Source of the DNA: Luteimonas deserti
GTDB taxonomy: Bacteria; Pseudomonadota; Gammaproteobacteria; Xanthomonadales; Xanthomonadaceae
DNA length: 64,000 bases
Assembly (NCBI RefSeq): GCF_013425765.1
Contig: NZ_JACCJZ010000008.1
Coordinates: 31,554-95,553, forward strand
Direction: 5' to 3'
The translations under genes were made by a program, and so were the position numbers. The notes under the pieces are model-generated. The model saw only the letters and a program-made list of their open reading frames with translations, did no database searches and was not told the DNA's origin. Below, piece after piece: positions 45,063-54,225 of the stretch. How positions within the stretch are numbered: position 1 is the first letter of the stretch; every line of letters starts with the position of its first letter.

Positions 45063-46214
45063 GTGCCCCCGTGGCTGGCACGCCGGCTGCGCCCGGCGCC
45101 GGACTCCGTTCTCGGTGCGGCCCTGCGCCAGGGGCGGCCGGCATGGGGCGAATACATCCACGCCATGTGGTCGGTGTGGGTGTTCGTGGTCCCGGCGTTC
45201 TCGCCGCAGGGCTACGACCTGCGCTGGTGGCTGCTGACGCTGCTCTCGTACCCGCTGTTCCTCGTGCTGTTCTGCGGAGCCCTGCTGCTGTCGCCGCGGC
45301 GCGCGCCGTGGTGCGCGCTGGGCATGATCGTGCTGTGCATCGCGCTGCTGCCCTGGTACGTCTCGGGGCTGAGCTATTTCGTCTTCGGCTGCATCTTCAT
45401 GGGCGCACTGGTCCGCAGTGCGTTGTGGCGCTACCTCGCGCTGCTGGCCGTGCTGAACCTGCTGCTGGTGGGCTGGGCGCGCTGGCTGGGCTACCCGTGG
45501 ACGGCGCTGGCGTGGATGCCGCTGACGACGCTGGTGATCGGCATCCTGGTGCACGTGGAGCGATTGAAGCAGGCCCAGGACTGCGCGCTGCGGCTCTCGC
45601 ACGAAGAGGTCAGGCGGCTGGCGGCCGTGGCCGAGCGCGAGCGGATCGGCCGGGACCTGCACGATCTGCTCGGGCACACGCTGTCGATGGTCGCCCTGAA
45701 AGCGGACCTCGCGGCTCGGCTGGTGACCCGCGACGCGGCGCAGGCCGCGCGCGAGATCGGCGAGGTGGGCGGCATCGCGCGCGACGCGCTCGCCCAGATG
45801 CGGCAGGCGGTGAGCGGCATCCGTGCGGCGGGCATCGCTGCCGAGCTCGCCTCCGCGCGTCTGCTGCTCGAGACGGACGGCATCGGACTGGACGTGACGA
45901 TCGGAGAGGCCGCGCTCGACGGCGGGCTGACCGCCGAGCGCGAATGCGCGGTCGCCCTGGTCCTGCGCGAAGCCGTCACCAACGTGCAACGTCACGCCCG
46001 TGCGCGCGCGGCGCGGGTCGAACTCGACCGGGTGGACGGCCGGCTCCGGCTGCGCGTGGTGGACGACGGGCGCGGCGGCGCGATGGTGCCCGGCCATGGG
46101 CTGTCGGGCATGCGCGAGCGCCTCGCGGCGGTGGACGGCACGCTGCGCATCGATTCGCATGCCGGCCGGACCTGCGTGGAAGCCCAGGTGCCACTGGACG
46201 GCGCCGCCGCCTGA
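45063..46214 (+). CDS. Sensor histidine kinase (DesK/HisKA_3 type)
   Basis: 383 aa. Five or six membrane helices (from WSVWVFVVPAFSPQG to TTLVIGILVHVERLK), then the dimerisation/phosphoacceptor motif ERERIGRDLHDLLGHTLSM (His) and the HATPase domain with LREAVTNVQRHARARA (N box) and DDGRGGAMVPGHGLSGMRER (G boxes). GTG at 45063 or TTG at 45051, which overlaps the amidohydrolase stop, are likely; the ATG at 45165 would lose the conserved-looking start. Phosphorylates the response regulator at 46259. Confidence 0.9.
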   Translation: MPPWLARRLRPAPDSVLGAALRQGRPAWGEYIHAMWSVWVFVVPAFSPQGYDLRWWLLTLLSYPLFLVLFCGALLLSPRRAPWCALGMIVLCIALLPWYVSGLSYFVFGCIFMGALVRSALWRYLALLAVLNLLLVGWARWLGYPWTALAWMPLTTLVIGILVHVERLKQAQDCALRLSHEEVRRLAAVAERERIGRDLHDLLGHTLSMVALKADLAARLVTRDAAQAAREIGEVGGIARDALAQMRQAVSGIRAAGIAAELASARLLLETDGIGLDVTIGEAALDGGLTAERECAVALVLREAVTNVQRHARARAARVELDRVDGRLRLRVVDDGRGGAMVPGHGLSGMRERLAAVDGTLRIDSHAGRTCVEAQVPLDGAAA

Positions 46215-46258
46215 GTCGCCGCGTCGCCGCGAATGCGCGTGGCTGCTAACGTCGCCGG

Positions 46259-46888
46259 ATGAACCGCCTGCCGACCGCTGATGCCCCCCTGCGCGTGCTG
46301 CTCGCCGAAGACCAGGCGATGCTGCGCGGGGCACTGGCGGCGCTGTTGAATCTCGAGGAGGACATCGAGGTGGTCGGCAGCGTCGGCGACGGCGAGTCCG
46401 CCTGGCGCGAGCTCCAGCGGCTCGCGCCGGAGATCCTGGTCACCGACATCGAGATGCCCGGGCTGACCGGTCTCGAGCTCGCGCAACGCATCCAGCGGCA
46501 TGGTCTGGCCGTGCGCGTGGTCATCGTCACCACCTTCGCGCGCAGCGGGTTCCTGCGTCGTGCGCTGGACGCGGGCGTCGCCGGTTACCTGCTCAAGGAC
46601 GCACCGGTGGAACAGCTCGCCGACGCCTTGCGCCGCGTGCAGGGCGGCGGGCGGGCGCTCGATCCGCAACTCGCGCTGGACGCCTGGAGCGAACCGGACC
46701 CGCTCAGTGACCGCGAACGCCAGGCGCTGCGGCTCGCGGGCGAGGGCATGAGCGCGGCCGAGATCGCCGGCCGGCTGCACCTGTCGCACGGCACGGTGCG
46801 CAACTATCTGTCCGAGGCGATCGGCAAGCTCGGTGTGGGCAACCGCATCGAGGCCTACCGCCTGGCGCGGCAGAAAGGCTGGCTGTAG
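46259..46888 (+). CDS. LuxR/NarL family response regulator (DesR-like)
   Basis: 209 aa. Receiver with PLRVLLAEDQAMLRGALAAL, phosphoacceptor Asp in ILVTDIEMPGLTGLELAQ, Lys in GYLLKDAPVEQLADAL. C-terminal LuxR helix-turn-helix: DPLSDRERQALRLAGEGMSA, AEIAGRLHLSHGTVRNYLSE. Transcription factor paired with the kinase at 45063. It probably controls the exporter operon upstream. Confidence 0.95.
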   Translation: MNRLPTADAPLRVLLAEDQAMLRGALAALLNLEEDIEVVGSVGDGESAWRELQRLAPEILVTDIEMPGLTGLELAQRIQRHGLAVRVVIVTTFARSGFLRRALDAGVAGYLLKDAPVEQLADALRRVQGGGRALDPQLALDAWSEPDPLSDRERQALRLAGEGMSAAEIAGRLHLSHGTVRNYLSEAIGKLGVGNRIEAYRLARQKGWL

Positions 46889-47208
46889 CCGGCACCGCGT
46901 GCGCGCGTGCGCAATCCGGTGGATGCCTCACCGGGCCGCGCCGATGCGGCGGGCGACACCGGAAAACCGCCCCGGCATTCCACGGCGACCGTGCTGCCCC
47001 GTCCGGCGTTTCCGCGCGCGGGTCCGCCGCCGGGAGCGCGCGTACGCCTGCGGCAGGCAGGCGCAGGCACGGCCGCCGCTCCGCCCTGATCACCGCTCGT
47101 CATCCGCCGCCCACGGCGCGCCACGAAGGCGACACATGCAGCTGCGGGGGATCCGTCCCGTGCGGCCCATGTCGGCCGCCACGCGTCGATCCCGCGCCGG
47201 AGCCGTCG
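46889..47208. other. 320-bp gap, no gene seen
   Basis: Convergent gap between the response regulator and hglS. No convincing frame, repeat or terminator with T-run; GC-rich throughout. Confidence 0.5.
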
Positions 47209-48579
47209 TCAGCGGGTCAGCCCCAGCGCATCCAGCGAGGCCTGCTCGAGTTGCGCATACCAGGCGAATGCATCGTTCACCGGCCCGCCCAGCGCCGCCT
47301 CGAAGGCGGCCTGGTTGGCCTGCGCTGCATAGGCGCGCTGTTCGTCGCCGCCGAGATTGGACTGGAAGATGCCTGCGGCGCTGACCGGCAGGAAGTCCTC
47401 GTAGACGACCGGATCGGCGCGCACGAGACCGGCCTCGATCGCGGCATCGGCGGTCAGTCCGGCCACGGCCGCCCGGTCCGCCTCGCCGTCGGCGGTCAGC
47501 GCGTAGCGGAAGTAGCCGAGGCCCTCGCGGCGCAGCGTGGCCTCGTCGTCGGGAAACGCGGCGAAGGCCTGCGCGAGGCGCGCAGGGTAGTCGCCGGCCG
47601 TGCTGCCCGCGCCGTCGGTCTCGCGCGCCTGCGCCAGCAGCCGGTCGTACAGCGCCCGGCCCTTCGGCGTCAGGGCGAGGCCGCGCTGCTCGATCTCGCC
47701 GAAGCGGGCGGTGTGGGTGCCGGCATCGGCCCGGTGCTCGGCCGGAAACATCACTTCTTCCTGCAGCGCCTTGAAACTGGTCTGGCGCAGCAGGATCGGG
47801 CAACGCCGCGGCGGCGGGCCCTCGATGACCGCCTTGGCGTCGATGCCGCGCGCCTGCATCGCGCGCTGCGCGGCGTCGATGTCCAGGGTGCGCGGTGTGA
47901 GGTGGTTGATGTGCGGGCCGCGGAAGCACACGACGTCGGCCACCAGCCGGTGCGCGGACAGCAGCGCCTGGTAGGTCGCGTGCGACACGGTCGCCTCGCT
48001 GTGCCAGCGGAAGGTTTCCAGCGCCTGCTCGACGAACGCGCGGGCCTCGTCCGCATCGAGGCCGCCGGCCTGTTCGGCGCGGTCGATCAGTGCGAGCGCG
48101 CGGGGGGTGAAGATCGCGCGGCGGTCCAGGATCGCCGCGGCCTCGTCGCGCAGCGCGGTGTCGGCGATCAGCTCCAGGCGCAGCAGCGACGTGAACACCC
48201 GGAACGGATCGCGCGCCAGCGACGCCGGATCGAGCGGCCGGAAGGCGGTGGCGTGCACCGGCACCCCGGCCACGGCCAGGTCGTAGTAGTCAACCGGATG
48301 CATGCCCATCACCGCGAACATGCGCCGCAACGTGGCCAGTTCCCGGGGCGTGCCCACGCGGATCGCGCCGTGCCGCTCGGCATCCAGCCGGTCCAGCCCG
48401 TCGCTGCGCGCCAGTCGTCCGGCCAGCGCGGGATCGGCGGCCAGGGACGCGGCATTCACCTCGGCGACCAGTTCCACCAGTGCGCCGTACAGCGGCACTT
48501 CCTCGCGGTACATGCGCGACATGGCCTGGGCGAACAGGTGGCGGATTTCGTCGGGGGAGACCAGGGTCGGAGCGTTCAT
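47209..48579 (-). CDS. hglS: 2-oxoadipate dioxygenase/decarboxylase (HglS, DUF1338)
   Basis: 456 aa Fe(II) enzyme that converts 2-oxoadipate to 2-hydroxyglutarate in the D-lysine catabolic route. Counting from the chosen ATG (MNAPTLVSPDEIRHLFAQAM), His70 and Arg74 (ERHGAIRVGT), His226 (GPHINHLTPRTLD) and a Glu at about 295 (ARFGEIEQRGLALT) match the reported active-site numbering in Pseudomonas. The DUF1338 fold is related to VOC. An N-terminal extension to 48666 is not protein-like. Single gene, no other lysine-catabolic genes nearby. Confidence 0.93.
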   Translation of the reverse strand: MNAPTLVSPDEIRHLFAQAMSRMYREEVPLYGALVELVAEVNAASLAADPALAGRLARSDGLDRLDAERHGAIRVGTPRELATLRRMFAVMGMHPVDYYDLAVAGVPVHATAFRPLDPASLARDPFRVFTSLLRLELIADTALRDEAAAILDRRAIFTPRALALIDRAEQAGGLDADEARAFVEQALETFRWHSEATVSHATYQALLSAHRLVADVVCFRGPHINHLTPRTLDIDAAQRAMQARGIDAKAVIEGPPPRRCPILLRQTSFKALQEEVMFPAEHRADAGTHTARFGEIEQRGLALTPKGRALYDRLLAQARETDGAGSTAGDYPARLAQAFAAFPDDEATLRREGLGYFRYALTADGEADRAAVAGLTADAAIEAGLVRADPVVYEDFLPVSAAGIFQSNLGGDEQRAYAAQANQAAFEAALGGPVNDAFAWYAQLEQASLDALGLTR

Positions 48580-48752
48580 CGATAGCCGTCGTGCGCCGGA
48601 CGTCCCGGCCAGGTGCGCATTTTCGCCTGCCCGGGCCCGCCGCGGACAGCGTGCCGCCGGCGGCACGCACGCGCTTCAGCCGTCGTCGTGCCGGGCGGAT
48701 GCCTGGCCACTGCTACCCTGTCGCGCCGATGTCGCGCGCAACGAGGACACCG

Positions 48753-49178
48753 ATGCAGAGTCGAATGCCGTTGGGCGGACGCGTGGTCGCGCTGACCGCG
48801 TTGCTCTGGAACCTGTTCGGCCTGCTGGTCTTCGTGCTGCAGCTGGCCATGACGCCCGAACAGCGCGCCGCGTTGCCGGTCGAGCAGCAGCAGATCGACA
48901 TGGCACTGCCGGCCTGGGTGCTGCTGCTGTTCGGTGTGGCGACGATCGCGGGTACGGCCGGCTCAATCGCGTTGCTGTTCGCGCGGCGCTGGGCGGTGCC
49001 GATGCTGCAGGCCTCGCTGCTCGCGATCGTCGCGCAGATGCTCGCGAGTTACGCGCTGACCCCGGTCTGGTCGCTCACCGGTGGCCGGGGTCTGGTGCTG
49101 CCGGTCCTGCTGATCCTCGTGGTGGCGGCGTTGTGGCTGTTCGCACGCGGCGCCGCGCAGCGGGGCTGGCTGCGCTGA
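48753..49178 (+). CDS. Small integral membrane protein (141 aa)
   Basis: Four membrane helices (VALTALLWNLFGLLVFVLQL, WVLLLFGVATIAGTAGSIAL, AVPMLQASLLAIVAQMLAS and VLPVLLILVVAALWLFA), short loops, C-terminus basic. Family not recognised with certainty; similar small membrane proteins are common in this group. ATG at 48753 with GAGGAC upstream; an in-frame ATG at 48729 is possible. Confidence 0.82.
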   Translation: MQSRMPLGGRVVALTALLWNLFGLLVFVLQLAMTPEQRAALPVEQQQIDMALPAWVLLLFGVATIAGTAGSIALLFARRWAVPMLQASLLAIVAQMLASYALTPVWSLTGGRGLVLPVLLILVVAALWLFARGAAQRGWLR

Positions 49179-49194
49179 CGCGTGCGGGCCGTGC

Positions 49195-49896
49195 TCAGGC
49201 GGCTCGCGATGCCCGGCGCGCCGCTGGTGTGGTGGCCTGCAGACGATCCACCAGCGCGTCGACGGCGCGCTCGGCGGCCGCGACCGATGCCGCCAGTCGT
49301 GCGCCTCCGGCTTCCTGATGCTCGACCGCGATGCTGCGCATGTCGCGCAGTCCGATGAAGTCGAGCGCGACGCGCAGGTGCGCCTCGAGATGATTCATGT
49401 GCGCGCAGGCGCCGCCGGGATCCTGGTCGTGGCCGCCGCGCGCGGCCAGCACCACCGCGGTACGTGGCCGGTCGGCGAGCAGGGGCGTGTAGGGGTCGGC
49501 CCGCGACGGGTCGATGTCCACCGTGCGGCCGACGCGGATGATGTTGTCCACCCAGGCCTTGAGCGTCGACGGCATGCCGAAGTTGTAGAGGGCGGTGCCG
49601 ATCACGACGACATCGGCCGCGAACAGCTCGTCGATGAGCCGGTCGCTTTCCGCCAGCCGTGCGCGCATCGCACCGGTCGCGTCCGAAGGCGCGGCGAAGG
49701 CGGCCGCGATCCAGGCGTGGTCGACATGGGCCGGTGGCGCAAGGCCGATGTCGCGACGAAGCACGGTGGTGTCCGGCGCGGCGCGCAGCCAGCGCTCGAC
49801 GAAGCGCGCGCTGAGCGCACGCGAATGCGAGCCGTGGGCGGCGGCTCCGGCCAGGCCCGGGCGTGCGCTGGCATCGATGTGCAGGAGTGTGGTCAT
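49195..49896 (-). CDS. FMN-dependent NADH-azoreductase (AzoR family)
   Basis: 233 aa flavodoxin-like quinone/azo reductase. MTTLLHIDASARPGLAGAAA gives the FMN phosphate loop (H-I-x-A-S), then VVIGTALYNFGMPSTLKAWV with the typical P-x-Y-N-F-x-x-P-x-x-L-K region, and ARGGHDQDPGGACAHMNHLE. Reduces quinones with NAD(P)H in two-electron steps. Divergent from a LysR regulator, 131 bp between starts. Confidence 0.92.
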   Translation of the reverse strand: MTTLLHIDASARPGLAGAAAHGSHSRALSARFVERWLRAAPDTTVLRRDIGLAPPAHVDHAWIAAAFAAPSDATGAMRARLAESDRLIDELFAADVVVIGTALYNFGMPSTLKAWVDNIIRVGRTVDIDPSRADPYTPLLADRPRTAVVLAARGGHDQDPGGACAHMNHLEAHLRVALDFIGLRDMRSIAVEHQEAGGARLAASVAAAERAVDALVDRLQATTPAARRASRAA

Positions 49897-49983
49897 CTTG
49901 GGGCTCCGAAGTAATGCGGCTCAGCCGAACCGCCGTGATCTGCATGCTGGAGCCGGCCGTCCGGCCTGACAAACGACGCTTTC

Positions 49984-50003
49984 TCGTCCCGAGGATGAGA
50001 CGA
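49984..50003. promoter_or_regulatory. Putative LysR-type operator between azoreductase and regulator
   Basis: TCGTC-N10-GACGA lies 25 bases before the regulator start and 88 before the azoreductase start. It is a candidate binding site for the adjacent LysR protein (T-N11-A type dyad), by position and symmetry only. Confidence 0.4.
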
Positions 50004-50027
50004 ATTCATCTGTAGAGCCCCACCTGC

Positions 50028-50918
50028 ATGTCCAGACGCCTGCCCTCCCTGTCCGCCCTGCGCGCGTTCGAAGCCGCCGCCCGCCTCGGCGGTGCCAAGC
50101 AGGCCGCCGCCGAACTGTCGGTCACGCCGACGGCGATCAGCCATCAGATCCGCAAGCTCGAGGACCAGCTCGGATGTGCGCTGTTCGTGCGCCGGCCGCG
50201 CCAGCTCGATCCGACCGCCGAAGGCCGTGCGCTGCAGGGCGCGCTGGCGCGCGCCTTCGACGGTATCGCGGACGCGGTGGCGCAGGTGCGCCAGCCGACC
50301 CGGCGCGCGCTCACGCTCAGCGTCACCCCTGGCGTCGCGTCGCGCTGGCTGGTGCCGCGCATGCACCTGCTCGGCGTCGCCTGCCCCGAGCTCGATCTGC
50401 ATCTGCAGGTGTCGCACGCGCCGGTGGCGCTCGACGGCAGCGGCGCGGATCTGGCGATCCGCTACGGCGACGGCCGCTGGCCCGGTCTGGTCTCGCACCT
50501 GCTCTTCGACAACGTCTTCGCCCCGGTGTGCAGTCCGGCACTCGGCATCGGCGGCATCGGCGATCTGCGGGGCGCCACGCTTCTGCATTTCGCGCCGGCC
50601 GGATCGGTGTCGAGCGTCATCGACTGGTCCGCCTGGCATCGGCTCGCAGGCCTGCCCGATCACGACACCGGCGCAGGCCCCGTGTTCTCGGACGAGACGC
50701 ATGTGATCTCGGCCGCGCTCGGGGGGCAGGGCGTCGCCCTGATGAGCCTGCCGCTGATCGGAGACGAACTCGCCAGCGGCGCCCTGGTGCAGCCCTTCGG
50801 ACCGGTGATCCAGGCGCCGGGCTTCCATCTGGTGTATCCGCAGCGGCGCGCCGACGATCCGTGGATCGCGGGGGTCCGTGACTGGATCCTGAGTCTTCCG
50901 CGACCGGGCGCGCCGTGA
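50028..50918 (+). CDS. LysR family transcriptional regulator (GcvA-like)
   Basis: 296 aa. N-terminal helix-turn-helix: SALRAFEAAARLGGAKQAAA, ELSVTPTAISHQIRKLEDQL; then the LysR effector domain with SVTPGVASRWLVPRMHLL and DLAIRYGDGRWPGLVSHLLF, a GcvA-type pattern. Probably controls the divergent azoreductase and itself. Confidence 0.95.
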   Translation: MSRRLPSLSALRAFEAAARLGGAKQAAAELSVTPTAISHQIRKLEDQLGCALFVRRPRQLDPTAEGRALQGALARAFDGIADAVAQVRQPTRRALTLSVTPGVASRWLVPRMHLLGVACPELDLHLQVSHAPVALDGSGADLAIRYGDGRWPGLVSHLLFDNVFAPVCSPALGIGGIGDLRGATLLHFAPAGSVSSVIDWSAWHRLAGLPDHDTGAGPVFSDETHVISAALGGQGVALMSLPLIGDELASGALVQPFGPVIQAPGFHLVYPQRRADDPWIAGVRDWILSLPRPGAP

Positions 50919-50934
50919 CCCGCGGCGGCGACGA

Positions 50935-52299
50935 TCAGCTCGCGCGGGCCTTGAGCATCGCCCAGGCCGCGCGCAGGCCGAGGGCTTCGCCGCCCTGCGG
51001 ATGGCCGGCGCGGCTGGCGTCGTTCCACGCGTAGGTGTCGAGGTGCGCCCACGGGGTGCGCTCGGGCACGAAGCGCTCGAGATACAGCGCGGCGGTCACC
51101 GCGCCGGCCATGCGTGAGCCGGCATTGGCGATGTCGGCGATGCCGCTGGTCAGGTAACGCAGGTACGGGCGCCACAGCGGCATCCGCCAGACCGGGTCGC
51201 GGGTCGCTTCGCCGCCGGCGATCCACGCATCGGCCAGCGCGTCGTCGTTGCTGAAGAGCGCCGGCAGATCGGGTCCCAGCGCGATGCGCGCCGCGCCGGT
51301 GAGCGTGGCGAAATCGAGGATCAGGTCGGGCGAGCGTTCACCGGCATAGGCCAGCGCGTCGCACAGCACCACACGGCCTTCGGCGTCGGTGTTGTCGATC
51401 TCGACGCTGATGCCCTTGCGCGTGGCGACGACGTCGCCGGGGCGGTAGGCGTCCGGGCCGAGCGCGTTCTCCACCGCGGGCACCAGCAGGGTGATGCGCA
51501 GCGGCAGGCGCCGCGCCATCACCAGCTCGGCCAGCGCGATCGCGTGCGCGGCGCCGCCCATGTCCTTCTTCATGTTGCGCATGCCGTCGGCCGGCTTGAC
51601 GTCGAGGCCGCCGGTATCGAAACACACGCCCTTGCCGACGATGGCCACGTGCGGATGTGCCGTCGATCCCCATTCCAGATGCAGCAACCGCGGCGCGCGA
51701 TGGGAGGCGCGACCCACCGCATGGATGGCCGGGAAGTTCTGCGCCAGCAGGGCATCGCCGACGATGCTCTCGAAGCGCGCGCCGTGATCGTCCGCGATCC
51801 CGCGCACCACGTCCTCCATCTGCTCCGGGCCCATGTGCTCGGTCGGCGTGTTCACCAGGTCGCGCACGCGCGTGGTGGCGGCCACGAGGCCGATGACGTC
51901 CGCGTCCGCGCTCTGCACCAGCAGACGGGCCGGGCGCCGCGACGCGGCCTTGTAACGGGTGAAGCGGTACGCGCCCAGACCCCAGCCCAGCTGCAGCGCA
52001 TCGGCCTCGTGGTCGCCCTCCACCCGCCAGTCGCCTTCGGGCAGGCCGTGGGGGGCGTGCGCATAGCTGTCGGGGTCGCGTGGATCGCCGATGCCGATCA
52101 CCGCGCCCGCCACGCCCGCATCGCCCGGCAGCAGCACCAGCGAACCGGGCGCGGCGTCGAAGTTCTGCGCATCGAGCCACGCACGCACCGCGTCCGGCTG
52201 CGATCCGCGCCAGGCGGACACGGTGTTCCGGTCGAGCACGTGGAGCACGCGCGCATCGCGCGAGCTGGTGACGAAGAGATCCTGCGTGGTGTCGGTCAT
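50935..52299 (-). CDS. Leucyl aminopeptidase family protein (M17)
   Basis: 454 aa. Two-metal aminopeptidase of the cytosol. VGKGVCFDTGGLDVKPADGM and MKKDMGGAAHAIALAELVMA hold the first metal ligands (K, D); NTDAEGRVVLCDALAYAGER is the family signature (N-T-D-A-E-G-R). C-terminal MAGAVTAALYLERFVPERTP. Shorter N-terminal domain than PepA. Start overlaps the HAD stop (ATGA). Confidence 0.95.
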   Translation of the reverse strand: MTDTTQDLFVTSSRDARVLHVLDRNTVSAWRGSQPDAVRAWLDAQNFDAAPGSLVLLPGDAGVAGAVIGIGDPRDPDSYAHAPHGLPEGDWRVEGDHEADALQLGWGLGAYRFTRYKAASRRPARLLVQSADADVIGLVAATTRVRDLVNTPTEHMGPEQMEDVVRGIADDHGARFESIVGDALLAQNFPAIHAVGRASHRAPRLLHLEWGSTAHPHVAIVGKGVCFDTGGLDVKPADGMRNMKKDMGGAAHAIALAELVMARRLPLRITLLVPAVENALGPDAYRPGDVVATRKGISVEIDNTDAEGRVVLCDALAYAGERSPDLILDFATLTGAARIALGPDLPALFSNDDALADAWIAGGEATRDPVWRMPLWRPYLRYLTSGIADIANAGSRMAGAVTAALYLERFVPERTPWAHLDTYAWNDASRAGHPQGGEALGLRAAWAMLKARAS

Positions 52300-53024
52300 T
52301 GCGTGGGCCGGTCAGGGGCGTCGGCGACGGTGGGCACGGCATCGAGCCAGTCGGCGAGCGCGGTCAGGGTGTCGAATTCGAGATCGGGCGTGAGCTCGGG
52401 ATGCTCCCAGCGCCGGTCGTCGCGGTTGATCCAGCAGCTGCGCAGCCCTGCGCGTGCCGCGCCCGCAACGTCCATTTCGATGTGGTCGCCGACGTGCAGC
52501 ACGTCGCCGTGCGCGCAGCCCAGCCGGTCGCAGGCCGCGCGGAAGATGCTGGCGTGCGGTTTGGCCGCGCCGTGCTCGCGCGAGCCGAGGCTGAAGGCGA
52601 ACAGGTGGGCGATGCCGACGCGCTCGAGATCCGCATTGCCGTTGGTCAACGCCGCCACCGGCACACGCGCGGCGATGCGTTCCAGCGCCGCCAGGCTGTC
52701 GGGGTAGTACTCCACGCGGTTGCGCTCGGCGTAGAAGACCTCGTAGGCGGCATCGAGCAGGGCCGGATCGCCGCCGCTTTCGCGCAGGGCGTGTTCGATG
52801 GTGAGCTGGCGCAGCGCGGAGAGGTCGTGCATCAGGTGCGCGTTGTCGGCGAACACCCGCTCGCGCAACGCGCGCATCGCGTCCACCGGAAACATCGCCG
52901 CCGTCTGCGGACTGTGCTCGCGCAGGAAGGCATCGAGCGTGCGTTCGATGCGCGCGCCGATCGGCGCGAACGGCCAGAGCGTGTCGTCGAGATCGAGGGT
53001 GATGGCGCGGATCGGAAACGTCAT
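52296..53024 (-). CDS. HAD family hydrolase
   Basis: 242 aa. Motif I AITLDLDDTLWPFAP (D-x-D), motif II VAALTNGNADLERV (T), motif III with Lys (GAAKPHASIFRAACDRLG), motif IV DVLHVGDHIEMDVAGA (G-D-x-x-x-x-D). The cap is of the small C1 type; close to the YigB/GPP phosphatase group. Substrate not deducible. ATG at 53024. Coupled to the aminopeptidase. Confidence 0.93.
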   Translation of the reverse strand: MTFPIRAITLDLDDTLWPFAPIGARIERTLDAFLREHSPQTAAMFPVDAMRALRERVFADNAHLMHDLSALRQLTIEHALRESGGDPALLDAAYEVFYAERNRVEYYPDSLAALERIAARVPVAALTNGNADLERVGIAHLFAFSLGSREHGAAKPHASIFRAACDRLGCAHGDVLHVGDHIEMDVAGAARAGLRSCWINRDDRRWEHPELTPDLEFDTLTALADWLDAVPTVADAPDRPTQ

Positions 53025-53085
53025 GCCCGCATTGTAGCCAGTGCACCCGCCGCGCCCGGTGCGCGTATGCCGCACGCCCGACCGG

Positions 53086-54207
53086 TCATTCCAGCAGCCG
53101 CGCCCAGCCCTCGAAGCCCTCCACCCGCTGCAGCACCAGCTTGACGCACACCAGCAGCGGCACCGCCAGCAGCAGGCCGACGATGCCCCACATCCAGCCG
53201 AACAGCAGCAACGCCAGTACCAGCATCAGGGGCGAGAGCGCCATGCGTCGGCCGAGCACGATCGGGGTGATCAGCTGGCCTTCGATGGTCTGCAGCACCA
53301 GGTAGATCGCCGCCGGCACCAGGGGCGCCCAAGTGGGGTTGGGCCAGGTGCCGGTGTAGCTCACCACGCCCATCAGCAGCATCATCAGCAGGCCGATCAG
53401 CGGGCCGACATAGGGCGCGAAATTGAGCAGCGCGATGATCGTGCCCCACAGCAGCGCGTCCTGCAGGGTCATGCCCATCCACATCAGAACGCCGGCGAAG
53501 GTCGCACCGAGCAGGGTGTTGATGATGGTGATGGTGAGCACGTAGCGCGAGATCTCGCGCTCGATCGAATGCAGGATCTCCACGGTGAGCTTCTTGCGCT
53601 GGCGTGTGGGCAGCATCGCGATCGCGTTGCGCTGCAGGTTCTCGCCGTAGACCATGAAGAAGAACGTCAGCAGGGCCACCGCCAGCACCGAGGCGAGCAT
53701 CATCGGGGTGGCCACCAGCGTGCGCCACGAGGCGTTGTCCTGGATCTGCACCAGCTGCACGCGTTGCCTGGGCCGGTTCTCCGCCGCGCGGGCGAAGGAT
53801 TCCGCGGCCTGGCTGGCCTGCTGGACCGGCTGGGTCATCGACTGCAGGCGCGGGGCGAGCTGGCGCAGCTGCTTGGGCGCCTGCTGCATCCATTCGCTGG
53901 CCGGCCCGTAGAGCTGCACGCCCAGCGTGCCCGCCGCGGTCAGGCCGGCGAAGAGCACCAGCAGCGCACCGAGGAACCGCGGCACCCACAGCCGGCGCAG
54001 GGCACGCAGCAGCGGATTGCCCACCAGGGCGAAGAACACTGCCAGCAATACCGTCAGAAAGACCGCCTGCGCCACCCACAAGGTGACCAGGACGGCCAGC
54101 GTGGCGAGCACCACCAGGGCGGTGGACGCGCGCGGCCGCGGTTCCACGGGCGTCGGCTGCGGCAGCGGAACGCCTTCCTCCGGCGGGGACGTGGTCGGCA
54201 CGCTCAT
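53086..54207 (-). CDS. AI-2E family transporter (PerM/YdiK type)
   Basis: 373 aa, about eight helices. Conserved AI-2E region: LGATFAGVLMWMGMTLQDAL, LNFAPYVGPLIGLLMMLLMG and LQTIEGQLITPIVLGRRMAL, with GWMWGIVGLLLAVPLLVCVK at the end. The family exports small molecules or Na+; AI-2 export is shown only for some members. First residues are a Pro-rich cytosolic tail. Confidence 0.93.
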   Translation of the reverse strand: MSVPTTSPPEEGVPLPQPTPVEPRPRASTALVVLATLAVLVTLWVAQAVFLTVLLAVFFALVGNPLLRALRRLWVPRFLGALLVLFAGLTAAGTLGVQLYGPASEWMQQAPKQLRQLAPRLQSMTQPVQQASQAAESFARAAENRPRQRVQLVQIQDNASWRTLVATPMMLASVLAVALLTFFFMVYGENLQRNAIAMLPTRQRKKLTVEILHSIEREISRYVLTITIINTLLGATFAGVLMWMGMTLQDALLWGTIIALLNFAPYVGPLIGLLMMLLMGVVSYTGTWPNPTWAPLVPAAIYLVLQTIEGQLITPIVLGRRMALSPLMLVLALLLFGWMWGIVGLLLAVPLLVCVKLVLQRVEGFEGWARLLE

Positions 54208-54225
54208 CGGACGATGCGCCCGCGC

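Noticed and set aside
42046..45144. 1032-aa minus-strand open frame
   Set aside because: Antisense to three well-supported plus-strand genes; low-complexity composition.
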